From the NCBI GenBank assembly GCA_903822975.1, contig CAIJRD010000011.1, forward strand, positions 310,001 to 374,000: a DNA stretch of 64,000 bases. Direction: 5' to 3'. Made by a program: the position numbers and the translations under genes. The notes under the pieces were generated by a model, which saw nothing but the letters and a program-made list of their open reading frames with translations, was not told where the DNA came from and made no database searches. This document shows positions 19,255 through 28,910 of the stretch, in pieces (within the stretch, counting starts at the first letter, position 1; each line of letters begins with the position of its first letter). Source of the DNA: an uncultured Sinobacteraceae bacterium. Lineage in GTDB: Bacteria; Pseudomonadota; Gammaproteobacteria; Nevskiales; Nevskiaceae.

Positions 19255-21645
19255 TTAGTGCGGTAATTCCGACCAGCCGTTCGCGAAATCGGATGGCTTG
19301 CCCTGGTCAACGATCGGATACAGCTCCTCGCCGTCGCGAACTTTCTGCCCACCGTCGCGTGTCAACGGACGGAACAAGATATTCGCCCGATCGCGTGTCG
19401 ACTGCGTGAAGAACAAGTCCAGCGGAATGCTGAGATAAAGCCCCTTATCAAAGCGCCCTTCACCGAATTGTGCGGCCGAAACATTCGTCTTGGTCGCGAA
19501 AACGCCTGCCCGGATGCCGCTGGCAAACTCGCGCGAGAGGTCGAAGGTTGCGCCCTTGTCGCGCGCCAGATAGCGCCCGACACTGACCTTGCCCAACAGG
19601 TGATAGAACGGTAATTGGTAGTAGAGCGTCACATGTCCGGTCACGACCGAGTAGTCGCGGAAATCCAGCAACTGATCGAAGCCGCGCTGATACACCTTGT
19701 TGACGTCTACTCCAATCGCCCAAGGGCGCCCGTACGGCCGGTACAAGGCTTCTGCGCCGACACCGGCATACATTTCTTCGAAGATGCCGCCCGACAGGCG
19801 GGTATACAGGTCCGGCAGTGGTGACCAGATATAGTTTGCTTCGAGCTTGATTAAATCGTTCTGACCTTTCTTCAGGTAGTTCACGATGTCACTTCGAACA
19901 TGCGGCAGCAGGCTGTTCGACTGTTGCTTGAGCTTGTCGAAATTGTTGTAAATGTTGATGCCGGCAGCGCCCGAAAGCGTCAGATGATCGGTCAACGCGA
20001 CGGAGCCATCCGTTCTCCAGTAGAGCTGGCCGATGTAGAAAGAGTCCGGCCCGCCCACGTATTGGCGCACGGCTGGCCCCATATCGCCGAAGAAGCTCGG
20101 GTACAGGGTCTTGTCGATGAATTCGCTGCTGCCCATTTCGTTATCGGCACCGGACAGCGTGACCGCGGTGGACAACGAGTCGTAAGGAATCTGACCGCGA
20201 ACGGCCGCCTCGAACGCCTCGCGTTGCAGCGAAACTTGGTAGGTTTCAACGCCACGCTCGAGGTCGACGATCGTGAAGTGTTTGATCTGCTCGGGCGCCA
20301 GTTCGGAAAGTGACCTGGCGACGCGTCCGGTGGCCTTTGCAGGATTCCGGTAACGCTTGCCAGAGACCCAAACTTTCACCGAATCCAGTGACAGCCCGAA
20401 ATCGGCCGCAGCCAAATCGAAGCCCTGCTTGCGAATCGCGCGCTTGAAGGCGAGCAGGAAGACTGTTTTCTGCTCCTGAGTCAGCGGTTGCAGGGCTGCT
20501 GGCTTCTTTTCTGTCGCGCTATCAATGGCCTTCGGCGGTTCGGCGGCCGTGGACGGTGCTGCCGCAGCCGGCTCGGGCGAAGCCCCCGTCGCGACTGCTG
20601 GTTGCGTCAAGGCGCCTTCTCCCGCCGGCGAAGCGTCCATCGTCGCAGCGGGCTTCGCCGGCGGACCGATCGGCGGCAGCGGTGGATCGTCGTATTTCGC
20701 AACCGTGCCGTAGCTCTGGAAATTGAAGTGCAGCGCAATTCGCGCGGTGAAAATTTCGCCGCGCTCGTAGCCGACACCGAAGTCGACGCCACGAAACCCG
20801 CGATAGGTCGCGCCCACATTGACCGGGCTCGACTGCGGAAACTTGTTTCCGAGTGCCTCGTGTTGATAGTTGTTGGGGTCGTACTCGACCTCCAATGAGA
20901 GCCCGTGAATCGGCGTATTCCACTGGACGCCGCCGAAGGGGCTGATCTCTCGCCCGGTGAACAAACGCGACAGGCCGCCTGCGCCTGCTGTTTCCGTTGA
21001 TCGCTCTTTGTCGAAATGATTCGAGATCAGCGTAAACGGATTCTTGATGCCCCCCGAACTGCCCAAGCGCCCCCAACCCAGTCCGGCCGAAAAGTCGAAA
21101 TCGTAGTAGTGCAGGCTGCTGACAAGATATTCGCTGGAAAAGACCCCGGTTCCACCGAGATCCTGAATCCCGAGCGCGATGGCGGGCCAATACGTCCCCT
21201 CGTTCAACAGCCTTACTTTCAGATCGGCACTTTTGTCCTTGTACGATTGGTTGCCGCTGAAAGACTCGGCGCCGTAGCGCCGATCAGTAACCGCCGTATA
21301 GCGCAATGCCGTCTCCAGCCACGGCAGTGTCTGCAAGAACAGGTGCACCTGGTTGTAGGGTTTGACGGCTGAAATGCCGACCCCGAACTCGCCATCGGCA
21401 CGCATCCGCGCGGTCGGCGTTTGCAACAGGCCGACATCGCCATAATCGTTTGTCGTGGAATAAGCCGCGTCGAAGCTGGCCGCCAGGCTTTCCCCCGAAT
21501 ACGCCAGCAACAGCGCAGCACCCCCGCCGAACTTAAAAAAGGCGGTCGAATTTAGGTGCGTTAGCGGCCACAGCACAGCACCCCGCGCCACGCGGATCGC
21601 GTGCAGGGACTTTCGATATGCTGATTGTGAGCGCCGTACGACCAT
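19255..21645 (-). CDS. yjbH: YjbH-family outer-membrane beta-barrel for exopolysaccharide secretion
   Basis: This 796-residue protein has an N-terminal signal-type hydrophobic segment (about residues 37-56, ending SLAAS) and then a long beta-strand-rich sequence. It includes NDYGDVGLLQTPTARMRADG, the hallmark opening of YjbH/GfcD proteins, and VEYDPNNYQHEALGN. A low-complexity Pro/Ala linker near residues 320-385 divides two barrel-like halves, the second ending in repeated Tyr/Phe strands. YjbH/GfcD proteins sit in the outer membrane and are required for secretion of certain exopolysaccharides (yjbEFGH and group 4 capsule gfcABCD in E. coli). Here yjbE- and yjbF-like genes lie beside it. The start at ATG 21645 is uncertain because the signal segment begins late. 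Confidence 0.88.
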   Translation of the reverse strand: MVVRRSQSAYRKSLHAIRVARGAVLWPLTHLNSTAFFKFGGGAALLLAYSGESLAASFDAAYSTTNDYGDVGLLQTPTARMRADGEFGVGISAVKPYNQVHLFLQTLPWLETALRYTAVTDRRYGAESFSGNQSYKDKSADLKVRLLNEGTYWPAIALGIQDLGGTGVFSSEYLVSSLHYYDFDFSAGLGWGRLGSSGGIKNPFTLISNHFDKERSTETAGAGGLSRLFTGREISPFGGVQWNTPIHGLSLEVEYDPNNYQHEALGNKFPQSSPVNVGATYRGFRGVDFGVGYERGEIFTARIALHFNFQSYGTVAKYDDPPLPPIGPPAKPAATMDASPAGEGALTQPAVATGASPEPAAAAPSTAAEPPKAIDSATEKKPAALQPLTQEQKTVFLLAFKRAIRKQGFDLAAADFGLSLDSVKVWVSGKRYRNPAKATGRVARSLSELAPEQIKHFTIVDLERGVETYQVSLQREAFEAAVRGQIPYDSLSTAVTLSGADNEMGSSEFIDKTLYPSFFGDMGPAVRQYVGGPDSFYIGQLYWRTDGSVALTDHLTLSGAAGINIYNNFDKLKQQSNSLLPHVRSDIVNYLKKGQNDLIKLEANYIWSPLPDLYTRLSGGIFEEMYAGVGAEALYRPYGRPWAIGVDVNKVYQRGFDQLLDFRDYSVVTGHVTLYYQLPFYHLLGKVSVGRYLARDKGATFDLSREFASGIRAGVFATKTNVSAAQFGEGRFDKGLYLSIPLDLFFTQSTRDRANILFRPLTRDGGQKVRDGEELYPIVDQGKPSDFANGWSELPH

Positions 21646-21996
21646 CTTCCTGTAGGAATGTGCTGACTTCGGAAAAAGCCGCAGGAACCAGAACTACGAC
21701 CGGCGGTCTATGATCGGTCCGTGGAGCGGCAATCGGCGCTGTGTCCAACGATGCGGCGATAATAGATTCGGCTTCGAAAGTGCGCAATACCAAGTCTCAT
21801 CGACGCTGATCCTAGCGCTCAATTAACGTGATCCAGCCGGCAGAAGAACCGGCTTTGGGCTGGAAGCATCAAAAAAATACCTGTACTATCAGGTTGTGAA
21901 TTGATTGTCAGCAAGCGGAAATAGTGGTTTTGGGCCTGTTTCTTGCTGAGTTATGTCTTGTTTTTAGCGCGATGCCATCACGAAAGAGGCGAAATT
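21646..21996. promoter_or_regulatory. Divergent spacer between yjbH and the yjbE-like gene
   Basis: This 351-base spacer must hold promoters for the minus-strand yjbH and the plus-strand yjbE-like gene. It is more AT-rich than its flanks from 21870 on. A small hairpin (AGCCGG pairing with CCGGCT) occurs at about 21836-21856. The yjbE-like gene has a good AGAGG ribosome site at 21985-21989. No clear sigma-70 boxes stand out. Confidence 0.4.
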
Positions 21997-22233
21997 ATGA
22001 AGAAGATTGCAACAGCCGCAGTTCTGCTCGTCGGGCTGTCGTTCGGCTCGGCTTACGCTGACGATGGCACCGCAGCAGGATCAGACTCCGCCGCTTCGGC
22101 AGCCAGCCGAGGCACTGTGGCAACGGACGTCATCGTTGGCACCGTCACCGCTGGCGCCATTGTTGGCACCATCCTGGCCGCTTCGAATTCGGGAAGCACC
22201 GGCACCAGCGGCACGACCGGCACGACGAAGTAA
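21997..22233 (+). CDS. yjbE: YjbE/GfcA-like small secreted Gly/Ser/Thr-rich protein
   Basis: This 78-residue protein begins MKKIATAAVLLVGLSFGSAY and has a clear Sec signal peptide, probably cleaved after AYA (about residue 20). The mature part is only Gly, Ala, Ser, Thr and Val rich, with ATDVIVGTVTAGAIVGTI in the middle and a Ser/Gly/Thr tail. E. coli YjbE and GfcA are likewise about 80 residues with a signal peptide and a threonine-rich tail, and are encoded with YjbF/YjbH. I assign it by size, composition and position, not by strong conservation. The start is ATG 21997 with AGAGG upstream. It is followed by a strong palindromic terminator. Function in the family is poorly known beyond a role in exopolysaccharide production. 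Confidence 0.75.
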   Translation: MKKIATAAVLLVGLSFGSAYADDGTAAGSDSAASAASRGTVATDVIVGTVTAGAIVGTILAASNSGSTGTSGTTGTTK

Positions 22234-22249
22234 TCGAGCAGGTCTGAAC

Positions 22250-22279
22250 AAAAAAGCCGGCGCATGCGCCGGCTTTTTT
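22250..22279. terminator. Bidirectional intrinsic terminator (30-bp perfect palindrome)
   Basis: Six A, then the self-complementary core GCCGGCGCATGCGCCGGC at 22256-22273, then six T. The whole 30 bases are a perfect palindrome, so it forms the same stem plus U-tract on either strand. It lies between the convergent yjbE-like (ends 22233) and yjbF-like (ends 22338) genes and can terminate both. Confidence 0.95.
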
Positions 22280-22337
22280 GTTGATCCGTTTCCGCTTCAG
22301 TCGGTACTTCCGGATCGTGTCTAATTGTATGTAACGA

Positions 22338-23054
22338 TCAAGCGGCGTTCGACGGCCGCTTGAGCAGTTCCAAGGTGATCGGAGGAATCTCTGGGCAAAA
22401 CTGCTGCCTGGATTTCACGACACTGCCGGAATCGGCGATCCAAAACATGTTTTCAGTTCGCCAGCGCCAATCGGCAACATCCACGCGTTCGATGATCCGG
22501 CGCGCCGTCAAGGTTCCGTTAAAGCTTGGCAAGGTTTCGTCTCCAACTTCCTGGAAACTGGAGGAGACCCAAACCGTCTCGCCGTGATTAACCCCAATTT
22601 TCAGTTGACGCTGGATATCGGCAAGGCCATCCGGATCCGGCGATTGTCCGGGCGCAGCCGCCAAGGGATCAACTCCCTTCCAGTCCGTCGCCACCAGGTC
22701 CCGCTTCAGGCCCTGGGTTCGGACCAGTCGTCCGTAACTGGTCACAAAAATCACATGGTCGGCGGATACCCAATACAGAAGATCCGACTCTTTGCGAGAA
22801 AGCACCATCACGGATGGCGCCGCGGCACCCACCTGGACGCCGAGGGTTGCATACGGCAGCGCGCGAAGCTGCTCGTCGGTCATCGGGTAACGACCTTGCG
22901 GATGGCTCCGTGCGGTAATCGTTCTGCCGATCAGGTCCAGGGTTGGACTGGTCGAACACGCACACATGAACGCCGCCGGCAGTGCCAGAAGTGCTTTCCG
23001 CCTTGCGCAATCGATTGGACTCATCGCTCCAATGATACTCAACTTACTTGTCAT
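22338..23054 (-). CDS. yjbF: YjbF/GfcB-family lipoprotein
   Basis: A protein of 238 residues (228 if it starts at the in-frame ATG 23024) with a positively charged N-terminus, a short hydrophobic stretch and a lipobox-like FMCACS, so probably an outer-membrane lipoprotein. PYATLGVQVGAAAPSVMVLS and GRLVRTQGLKRDLVATDW match the pattern of YjbF/GfcB proteins, in which the phrase around the GRLVRT-like motif is well kept. Those proteins accompany YjbH in exopolysaccharide secretion. It runs toward the yjbE-like gene, across a shared terminator, unlike the co-directional yjbEFGH operon. No yjbG/gfcC gene is seen. The assignment rests on family resemblance and on the neighbouring yjbH. Confidence 0.8.
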   Translation of the reverse strand: MTSKLSIIGAMSPIDCARRKALLALPAAFMCACSTSPTLDLIGRTITARSHPQGRYPMTDEQLRALPYATLGVQVGAAAPSVMVLSRKESDLLYWVSADHVIFVTSYGRLVRTQGLKRDLVATDWKGVDPLAAAPGQSPDPDGLADIQRQLKIGVNHGETVWVSSSFQEVGDETLPSFNGTLTARRIIERVDVADWRWRTENMFWIADSGSVVKSRQQFCPEIPPITLELLKRPSNAA

Positions 23055-23265
23055 TCTGTGGTCCCATTACAGAATCATAGAAACGCCATTTGTGAGCTTT
23101 ATGGGGTTTTCGGTAATTAGCAACTCGAACACATGGCTGACAAACAACGTATCCCTGCATTGCACCGATTACCTGCAGAAATTTCATTGATATGCAGGCT
23201 TGCAGGCATCAGATAAACTCAAGTGACTCAGGCACGAATAGCACGGCACGGCGACGATTGTTAAC

Positions 23266-24012
23266 ATGATGCGTATGGATAGCGAATACGTGCTCACCGA
23301 AAGCGGTGAAGAAAGTCGATTCGGCCGGGATCTGCCGTCGAGCGCCCGTATAAGGGATCTCAACATCCAATCCAAAATCGCCAGGCACTTGCAGATATCG
23401 CAGGAGTGGTGCGCGCTGAAACGCGTGATCGACGTTGTCGGCAGCGCCTTGCTGCTGGTCTGTTTATCGCCGCTGCTGCTGGTACTTTCTGCACTCGTTG
23501 CGATTTCCGGACGGCCGATTTTCTTCTCGCAGCAGCGGATCGGAAAAGGCGGCCGTCGCTTTCAGTGCTTCAAGTTCAGAACGATGGTGCCGCAGGCAGA
23601 AGATGTCCTGGTCCAACTGCTTGAGTCGGATCCGGTCCTGAACGAAGAGTGGATGCGCACCCGCAAACTCAAAGTCGATCCGCGCATCACGCGCATCGGT
23701 GCGTTCCTGCGCCGAACCAGTTTGGACGAGTTGCCGCAACTGCTGAATGTATTGAAAGGTGACATGAGCCTGGTGGGTCCACGTCCGATCGTGCGTTACG
23801 AACTGGACCTATATGCCCGGGCAGCGAGTTGGTATCTGTCGGCGCGGCCGGGTATGACCGGACTCTGGCAGATCAGTGGCCGCAGCGATGTTGGATATCG
23901 TCGCCGAATCGCGCTGGACACCTACTACGTGCGCAATCAGTCACTGCTGCTCGACACAGTCATCCTGTTCAGGACCATTCGCGTGGTGATGCGCGGTAGC
24001 GGCGCCTACTGA
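23266..24012 (+). CDS. Second initiating sugar-1-phosphate transferase (WbaP/WcaJ-type)
   Basis: This 248-residue protein is a short monotopic phosphoglycosyl transferase: one hydrophobic hairpin (IDVVGSALLLVCLSPLLLVL), then [45 protein letters not shown] and [14 protein letters not shown], ending RGSGAY. It transfers a hexose-1-phosphate from a UDP-sugar to undecaprenyl phosphate. The sequence is clearly paralogous to the protein at 16029-16802, but they differ in the N-terminal 50 residues and in the loop after GPRP, which could reflect different sugars. It stands alone on the plus strand between the yjbF-like gene and the rhamnose genes, at the boundary of the two polysaccharide blocks. 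Confidence 0.93.
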   Translation: MMRMDSEYVLTESGEESRFGRDLPSSARIRDLNIQSKIARHLQISQEWCALKRVIDVVGSALLLVCLSPLLLVLSALVAISGRPIFFSQQRIGKGGRRFQCFKFRTMVPQAEDVLVQLLESDPVLNEEWMRTRKLKVDPRITRIGAFLRRTSLDELPQLLNVLKGDMSLVGPRPIVRYELDLYARAASWYLSARPGMTGLWQISGRSDVGYRRRIALDTYYVRNQSLLLDTVILFRTIRVVMRGSGAY

Positions 24013-24088
24013 GTTTGATCCGCCGTCCCGTAGCAGACGCGCGGCTCGTACGATTCCAATCGGAACCGATTAAGCGCAGTGCCTCCCG

Positions 24089-24961
24089 CTAAGCGCTGAG
24101 ATACCGCGCCATATCCGCATCAAGGCTTTCGCGCCAGTGTGGACCGATGCCGATCAGATCCCAGGTTTTGCGTTTGTCGAGCACGCTGAATCCGGGCCGC
24201 TTGGCCGGCGTCGGATAGCCGTCGGTTTCGATCGGAATCACGCGCGCCCAGGCTTGCTGCGGCTGTGCGCGAATGCCGTTCTCGCGGATGGCTTGGGCGA
24301 AGTCGTACCAGCTGGCGATGCCCGAATCGGTCCAATGATGGATCCCGCTGGCGCCGACTGCGGCCAGCGACCACAGCGCACGCGCCAGACTGCCGGCGTG
24401 TGTCGGCGTGCCGATCTGGTCGGCAATCACGCGGACTTCCGGGCGTTCGCGCATCAGCCGCAGCATGGTGCGGACGAAGTTGGCACCGCCGGGATAATGC
24501 ACCCAGGCGGTGCGGACGATCAGCGCGGATTCGCCCAACACCGCTTGCACGGCGCGCTCGCCTTCGAGCTTCGAATCTCCATAGACGCTGAGCGGATCGG
24601 TCGCATCGTCGGCTTGATACGGCGCCCCTTTGCGGCCGTTGAAAATGAAATCGGTGGAGATGTGGATCAGCCGGGCATCCACTGCGCGCGCGGCTGCGGC
24701 GACATTCCCTGCGCCATCACGGTTCACCGCATAGGCGTTTTCGCGGTCGCTTTCGGCCTTGTCGACCGCGGTATACGCGGCGGCGTTGATGACGAGGGTC
24801 GGGCGCAGTGCTTCGACCGCTTTCGCCACTGCCGTGCGATCGGCGATGTCGATGCGCGCTGGGGGCTGCAGCCATTCGATATCCGGCGGCAGGCTGTCGC
24901 GCAGCGCACGGCCGACCTGCCCGCTGGTACCGGTGACGAGGACCTTCGTGGCAGCACCCAT
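24089..24961 (-). CDS. rfbD: dTDP-4-dehydrorhamnose reductase
   Basis: This 290-residue SDR enzyme carries out the last step to dTDP-L-rhamnose, reducing the 4-keto group with NAD(P)H. Key segments are VTGTSGQVGRAL, NAAAYTAVDKAESD, HISTDFIFNGRKGAPYQ and the catalytic YGDSKLEGE. ATG 24961 is chosen because it overlaps the rfbC stop codon as TGATG; the frame also has a GTG one codon upstream. It is the last gene of the rfbB-rfbA-rfbC-rfbD operon. Confidence 0.96.
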   Translation of the reverse strand: MGAATKVLVTGTSGQVGRALRDSLPPDIEWLQPPARIDIADRTAVAKAVEALRPTLVINAAAYTAVDKAESDRENAYAVNRDGAGNVAAAARAVDARLIHISTDFIFNGRKGAPYQADDATDPLSVYGDSKLEGERAVQAVLGESALIVRTAWVHYPGGANFVRTMLRLMRERPEVRVIADQIGTPTHAGSLARALWSLAAVGASGIHHWTDSGIASWYDFAQAIRENGIRAQPQQAWARVIPIETDGYPTPAKRPGFSVLDKRKTWDLIGIGPHWRESLDADMARYLSA

Positions 24962-25506
24962 CACATCTTGTCGGCGCTGAGGAAGGACTTGCCGACGGCA
25001 TCCTTGGCGGACACCAGCGGCTGACCTTCATACGGCCATTGAATGCCGATCGTGGCGTCGTTCCAAATGATCGAGCGCTCACCCTTCGGATCGTAGGTGT
25101 CGGTGACCTTGTAGGCGACATCGGCGGTTTCCGACAGCACCAGGAAACCATGCGCGAAACCCGCTGGCACCCACAATTGGTGCTTGTTGTCGGCGCTCAG
25201 GTGCGCACCGACCCAGCGGCCGAGCGTCGGCGAATCGGCGCGGATGTCGACGGCGACGTCGAAGATCTCGCCCGCCAGCACGCGCACCAGCTTGTCCTGC
25301 GCATGTTCGCCCAATTGATAGTGCAGCCCGCGCAGTACACCGCGCGTTGAGCGCGAGTGGTTGTCCTGCACGAAGGGCTTGCTGCAGCCGGTCAATTCGG
25401 CGAAGGTGCGCGCATTGAAGGTCTCCATGAAGAAACCGCGCTCATCGCCAAACACTTTGGGTTCGAGCAGGATGACGTCGGGAATATCGGTCGCTATTTT
25501 TTTCAT
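24961..25506 (-). CDS. rfbC: dTDP-4-dehydrorhamnose 3,5-epimerase
   Basis: A 181-residue cupin-fold epimerase acting on dTDP-4-keto-6-deoxyglucose. FGDERGFFMETFN and FVQDNHSRSTRGVLRGLHYQ (which holds the catalytic histidine region) are diagnostic, followed by VAVDIRADSPTLGRWVG and VPAGFAHGFLVLSE with a second conserved histidine. Size is typical (180-185). It lies 6 bases downstream of rfbA and overlaps rfbD, as in many rhamnose operons. Confidence 0.97.
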   Translation of the reverse strand: MKKIATDIPDVILLEPKVFGDERGFFMETFNARTFAELTGCSKPFVQDNHSRSTRGVLRGLHYQLGEHAQDKLVRVLAGEIFDVAVDIRADSPTLGRWVGAHLSADNKHQLWVPAGFAHGFLVLSETADVAYKVTDTYDPKGERSIIWNDATIGIQWPYEGQPLVSAKDAVGKSFLSADKM

Positions 25507-25512
25507 GGCCGC

Positions 25513-26388
25513 TTAAATCAAAGGTTCCTGCAATACGCCCATCAGATAGGCACCGTAGCCGCTCTTGATCAGCGGCTTGGCCAGCACGCGCAACTGCTCG
25601 GCCGAAATGAAGCCGCTGCGATAAGCGATTTCCTCCGGGGCGGCGATCTTCACACCCTGGCGTTTCTCTAGCGTCTGGATAAACAGTGCGGCTTCCAGCA
25701 GCGAGTCGTGCGTGCCGGTATCGAGCCAGGCCATGCCGCGCCCCATCGGCTCAACGACCAGACTGCCCTGCTCCAGATAGAGCCGATTGAGATCGGTGAT
25801 CTCCAGTTCACCGCGCGCGGACGGCTTCACCCGCTTGGCCATTTCGACGACCTGAGCGTCGTAGAAGTACAAGCCGGTCACTGCATAGTGAGACTTCGGC
25901 TGTGGCGGCTTCTCCTCGATCGAAAGCACCTTGCCTTGACCATCGAACTCGACCACACCGTAACGCTCGGGATCGTGCACACGGTAGGCGAATACGGTGG
26001 CGCCCTGGTCCTGGGCGGCGGCGCGACGCAGCAGACGCGCCAGGCTCTGGCCGTAGAAGATGTTGTCGCCCAGCACCAGCGCACAGCCTTCGCCGGCGAT
26101 GAAGTCTTCGCCGATCAGAAACGCTTGCGCCAGGCCATCGGGGCTCGGCTGGACCGCGTACTTGAGCTTCAGGCCCCACTGCGACCCGTCGCCGAGCAAT
26201 TGCTCGAAGCGCGGCGTATCCATCGGTGTGGAGATGATCAGAATCTCGCGTATGCCGGCCAGCATCAGCGTGCACAGCGGGTAATACACCATCGGCTTGT
26301 CGTACACCGGCAGCAACTGCTTCGACACCGCCTGCGTTGACGGATACAGCCGCGTGCCGCTGCCGCCGGCCAGAATAATGCCCTTCAT
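25513..26388 (-). CDS. rfbA: Glucose-1-phosphate thymidylyltransferase
   Basis: A 291-residue enzyme that makes dTDP-glucose from dTTP and glucose-1-phosphate, the first step toward dTDP-rhamnose. [20 protein letters not shown] is the classic start, so I place it at ATG 26388 rather than at the upstream end of the frame (26472). [17 protein letters not shown] and [14 protein letters not shown] ([20 protein letters not shown]) segments follow, with [13 protein letters not shown] near the end. The start overlaps the rfbB stop as ATGA. Confidence 0.97.
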   Translation of the reverse strand: MKGIILAGGSGTRLYPSTQAVSKQLLPVYDKPMVYYPLCTLMLAGIREILIISTPMDTPRFEQLLGDGSQWGLKLKYAVQPSPDGLAQAFLIGEDFIAGEGCALVLGDNIFYGQSLARLLRRAAAQDQGATVFAYRVHDPERYGVVEFDGQGKVLSIEEKPPQPKSHYAVTGLYFYDAQVVEMAKRVKPSARGELEITDLNRLYLEQGSLVVEPMGRGMAWLDTGTHDSLLEAALFIQTLEKRQGVKIAAPEEIAYRSGFISAEQLRVLAKPLIKSGYGAYLMGVLQEPLI

Positions 26389-27443
26389 GCGCGTGCCCCT
26401 TTCAGGCCCAGGCGTTCGCCGCCATAGGTCTTCTGCAGACCACGGCACCAATCGAGATGATTCAAGTACCACTCCACGGTCTTGCGTATGCCGGTTTCAA
26501 ATGTTTCGGCCGGACGCCAGCCGAGTTCTTGCTCGATCTTCGAAGCATCAATGGCGTAGCGCAGATCGTGACCCTTGCGGTCTTCGACGAAGGTGATCAG
26601 ACGCGCATACGGGCCGCCTGCATCCGGACGCAGCTCGTCGAGCAGCGCACAGATCGCGTGCACCAGATCAAGGTTACGTTTCTCGTTGAAGCCGCCGATG
26701 TTGTACTGCTCGCCGAGCGCGCCGCGCTCGAACACGGTCATCAGCGCACGCGCGTGGTCATCCACATAGAGCCAGTCGCGGATGTTGCTGCCGGTGCCGT
26801 ACACCGGCAGGGGCTTGCCGGCCAGCGCATTCAGGATGATCACAGGGATCAGTTTTTCCGGAAACTGATACGGCCCGTAGTTATTCGAGCAATTGGTGAT
26901 CACCACCGGCAGCTTGTAGGTGTGATGCCAAGCCCGCACCAGGTGATCCGACGCAGCCTTGCTCGCCGAATACGGCGAGTTCGGTGCATAGCGCGTGGTC
27001 TCGGTGAAGAATCCCGTATCACCCAGGCTGCCGTACACCTCGTCCGTGGAAATGTGATGGAAGCGGAATGCCGCCTGCCGCTCCGCCGGCAGTGCGCGGA
27101 AGTAGCGCAGAGACTCTTCCAGCAGCCGGAACGTGCCGACGATATTCGTCTGGATGAAGTCATCCGGCCCATCGATCGACCGATCGACATGCGATTCCGC
27201 CGCAAGATGCAGCACGCCGTCCGGTGCATGCTTGGCAAACACGCCCGCAAGCGCCGCCGCATCGCGGATGTCCACTCGCTCGAAAGCGTAGCGCGCATCG
27301 CCGTCGAACTCAGCAAGCCCGTCAAGGCTCGCCGCATACGTCAGACAATCCAAATTGACGACCGCGTGGTCCGTATTCTTCAGAACGTGCCGAATAAGCG
27401 CAGAGCCGATAAAGCCGGCTCCGCCTGTTACTAGTAGTTTCAT
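26385..27443 (-). CDS. rfbB: dTDP-glucose 4,6-dehydratase
   Basis: This 352-residue extended SDR enzyme converts dTDP-glucose to dTDP-4-keto-6-deoxyglucose. It shows [46 protein letters not shown], and catalytic Y-x3-K in [36 protein letters not shown] and [17 protein letters not shown] complete the family pattern. It is the first gene of the rfbBACD operon; the 340-base region to its right must contain the operon promoter. Confidence 0.97.
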   Translation of the reverse strand: MKLLVTGGAGFIGSALIRHVLKNTDHAVVNLDCLTYAASLDGLAEFDGDARYAFERVDIRDAAALAGVFAKHAPDGVLHLAAESHVDRSIDGPDDFIQTNIVGTFRLLEESLRYFRALPAERQAAFRFHHISTDEVYGSLGDTGFFTETTRYAPNSPYSASKAASDHLVRAWHHTYKLPVVITNCSNNYGPYQFPEKLIPVIILNALAGKPLPVYGTGSNIRDWLYVDDHARALMTVFERGALGEQYNIGGFNEKRNLDLVHAICALLDELRPDAGGPYARLITFVEDRKGHDLRYAIDASKIEQELGWRPAETFETGIRKTVEWYLNHLDWCRGLQKTYGGERLGLKGARA

Positions 27444-27783
27444 TTTGCCGAATCGATTAAGTGATGGACGCGAAAAGAGCAGTAGATTATTGAGATTTAC
27501 TAGGCAAAAATTATGATGGACTTCCGAGGAATTTGACCTGCGCCAATCGAATTTGCCCCGCTCCGAGCCTGAATCAATATTATAAGACAGGCGTGTGGAT
27601 AGGCATGAAATGGGCCATCCGAATCTCAGCGCGAAGCAGCGCGCATTTTCAACTCAAAGTCATATCGACCGAAAACGTACCCATTCAACGAATCATCTCA
27701 TCGCGAGTCGCCTTGTTCGATTTGTTCGCTAAACTGGACCAAAGCGCTAGTAAGCGAGATGCGCGCACCCACACAATTGAATC
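27444..27783. promoter_or_regulatory. Divergent spacer between the rhamnose operon and a GT2 gene
   Basis: This 340-base spacer is markedly AT-rich compared with rfbB and must carry the rfbBACD promoter on the minus strand and the promoter for the GT2 gene on the plus strand. Small open frames (for example from 27533) lack a ribosome site and domain features. I do not see a repeat or a JUMPstart motif. The composition change marks the start of the AT-richer second block. Confidence 0.4.
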
Positions 27784-28728
27784 ATGCAAACATCTCAGAT
27801 AAATCTACAAAAAGATATCCGTATCGTTATTCCAACATACAACGCTGCAAAATATCTGCCGTCGCTCGCACCGGCCCTGCTCTCACAAGGCATAAAAGCC
27901 GAGCAACTGTTAATAATTGACTCATCGTCGACCGATGGCACCGCGGACCTTTTTAGGGCTCTGGGCGCACAGGTCCACGTGATACCGCAAAGCCAATTCA
28001 ATCACGGCGGAACTCGCCGCGAGGCCGTGCAGCTGACCGGCGACGCGCCCTACTTGCTATTCATGACGCAGGATGCGATTCCGGCAGATCCCGGTGCATT
28101 TCAAAATCTTTTCGACGTCCTCGCTAGCGATCCGAATATTGGAATGGCCTATGGACGGCAACTTCCCCGCGCTAGCGCTGGAGCCATTGAACGTCATGCT
28201 CGTCTCAGAAATTATCCCGATTGCGAGTCTGAAATTCGTTCGATCGACGATCGAAGTAGCTACGGAATCAAGACCGTATTTTGTTCAAACTCCTTTGCCG
28301 GGTATCGTCGTTCGGCCCTCATCGACGTCGGCAACTTCCCCGACGACGCACTGTTCGCTGAAGATCAAATTAGTGCTGGACGCATGCTTTTGCGCGGCTG
28401 GAAGATCGCATATGCGGGAAAGTCATGCGTCATCCATTCGCATGGATATACCGCTGTGGAAGAGTTCAAGCGCTACTTCGACGTTGGCGTATTCCACTCA
28501 CAAAACCCCTGGCTACTTGACGCCTTCGGAAAAGCAGAGGGTGAGGGCTCACGATTCGTGAGATCCGAATTCGAATACCTTCTTCGAAGTGAACCTAGAT
28601 CGATTCCAAGTGCCTTTTTGCGTACCGTCCTGAAATATCTTGGCTATCGGTTAGGACGCAATGAGTCACGACTCTCAGCGAAAACAAAATCACAACTGAG
28701 CATGTCGCCTAGCTACTGGACCGAGTGA
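27784..28728 (+). CDS. GT2 glycosyltransferase, rhamnosyltransferase-like
   Basis: A 314-residue GT-A enzyme: IRIVIPTYNAAKYLPSL, LLIIDSSSTDGTADLFRALG and the metal-binding region LFMTQDAIPADPGAFQNL. Later AEDQISAGRMLLRGWKIAYA and VIHSHGYTAVEEFKRYFDVG are typical of bacterial rhamnosyltransferases of O-antigen clusters. It probably transfers rhamnose from dTDP-rhamnose made by the adjacent rfb operon. It is the only plus-strand gene of the right-hand block. Donor specificity is inferred from neighbours and family resemblance. Confidence 0.85.
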   Translation: MQTSQINLQKDIRIVIPTYNAAKYLPSLAPALLSQGIKAEQLLIIDSSSTDGTADLFRALGAQVHVIPQSQFNHGGTRREAVQLTGDAPYLLFMTQDAIPADPGAFQNLFDVLASDPNIGMAYGRQLPRASAGAIERHARLRNYPDCESEIRSIDDRSSYGIKTVFCSNSFAGYRRSALIDVGNFPDDALFAEDQISAGRMLLRGWKIAYAGKSCVIHSHGYTAVEEFKRYFDVGVFHSQNPWLLDAFGKAEGEGSRFVRSEFEYLLRSEPRSIPSAFLRTVLKYLGYRLGRNESRLSAKTKSQLSMSPSYWTE

Positions 28729-28910
28729 ATCAGTTGGCGACCGATTTGAATAACCTCCAGGACAAAGCAAAGCCCGTAATGGCACCCGTCAAGATCGCCC
28801 TTGCGTGGATCATCATGAGGACGACAGTTCCGACAATCGACGCGGATCCAATTATGCGTGATGCCGAAGGAAGCCGACTGTAGCTTCAAAATACCTTGCC
28901 AGCGGTAGAG

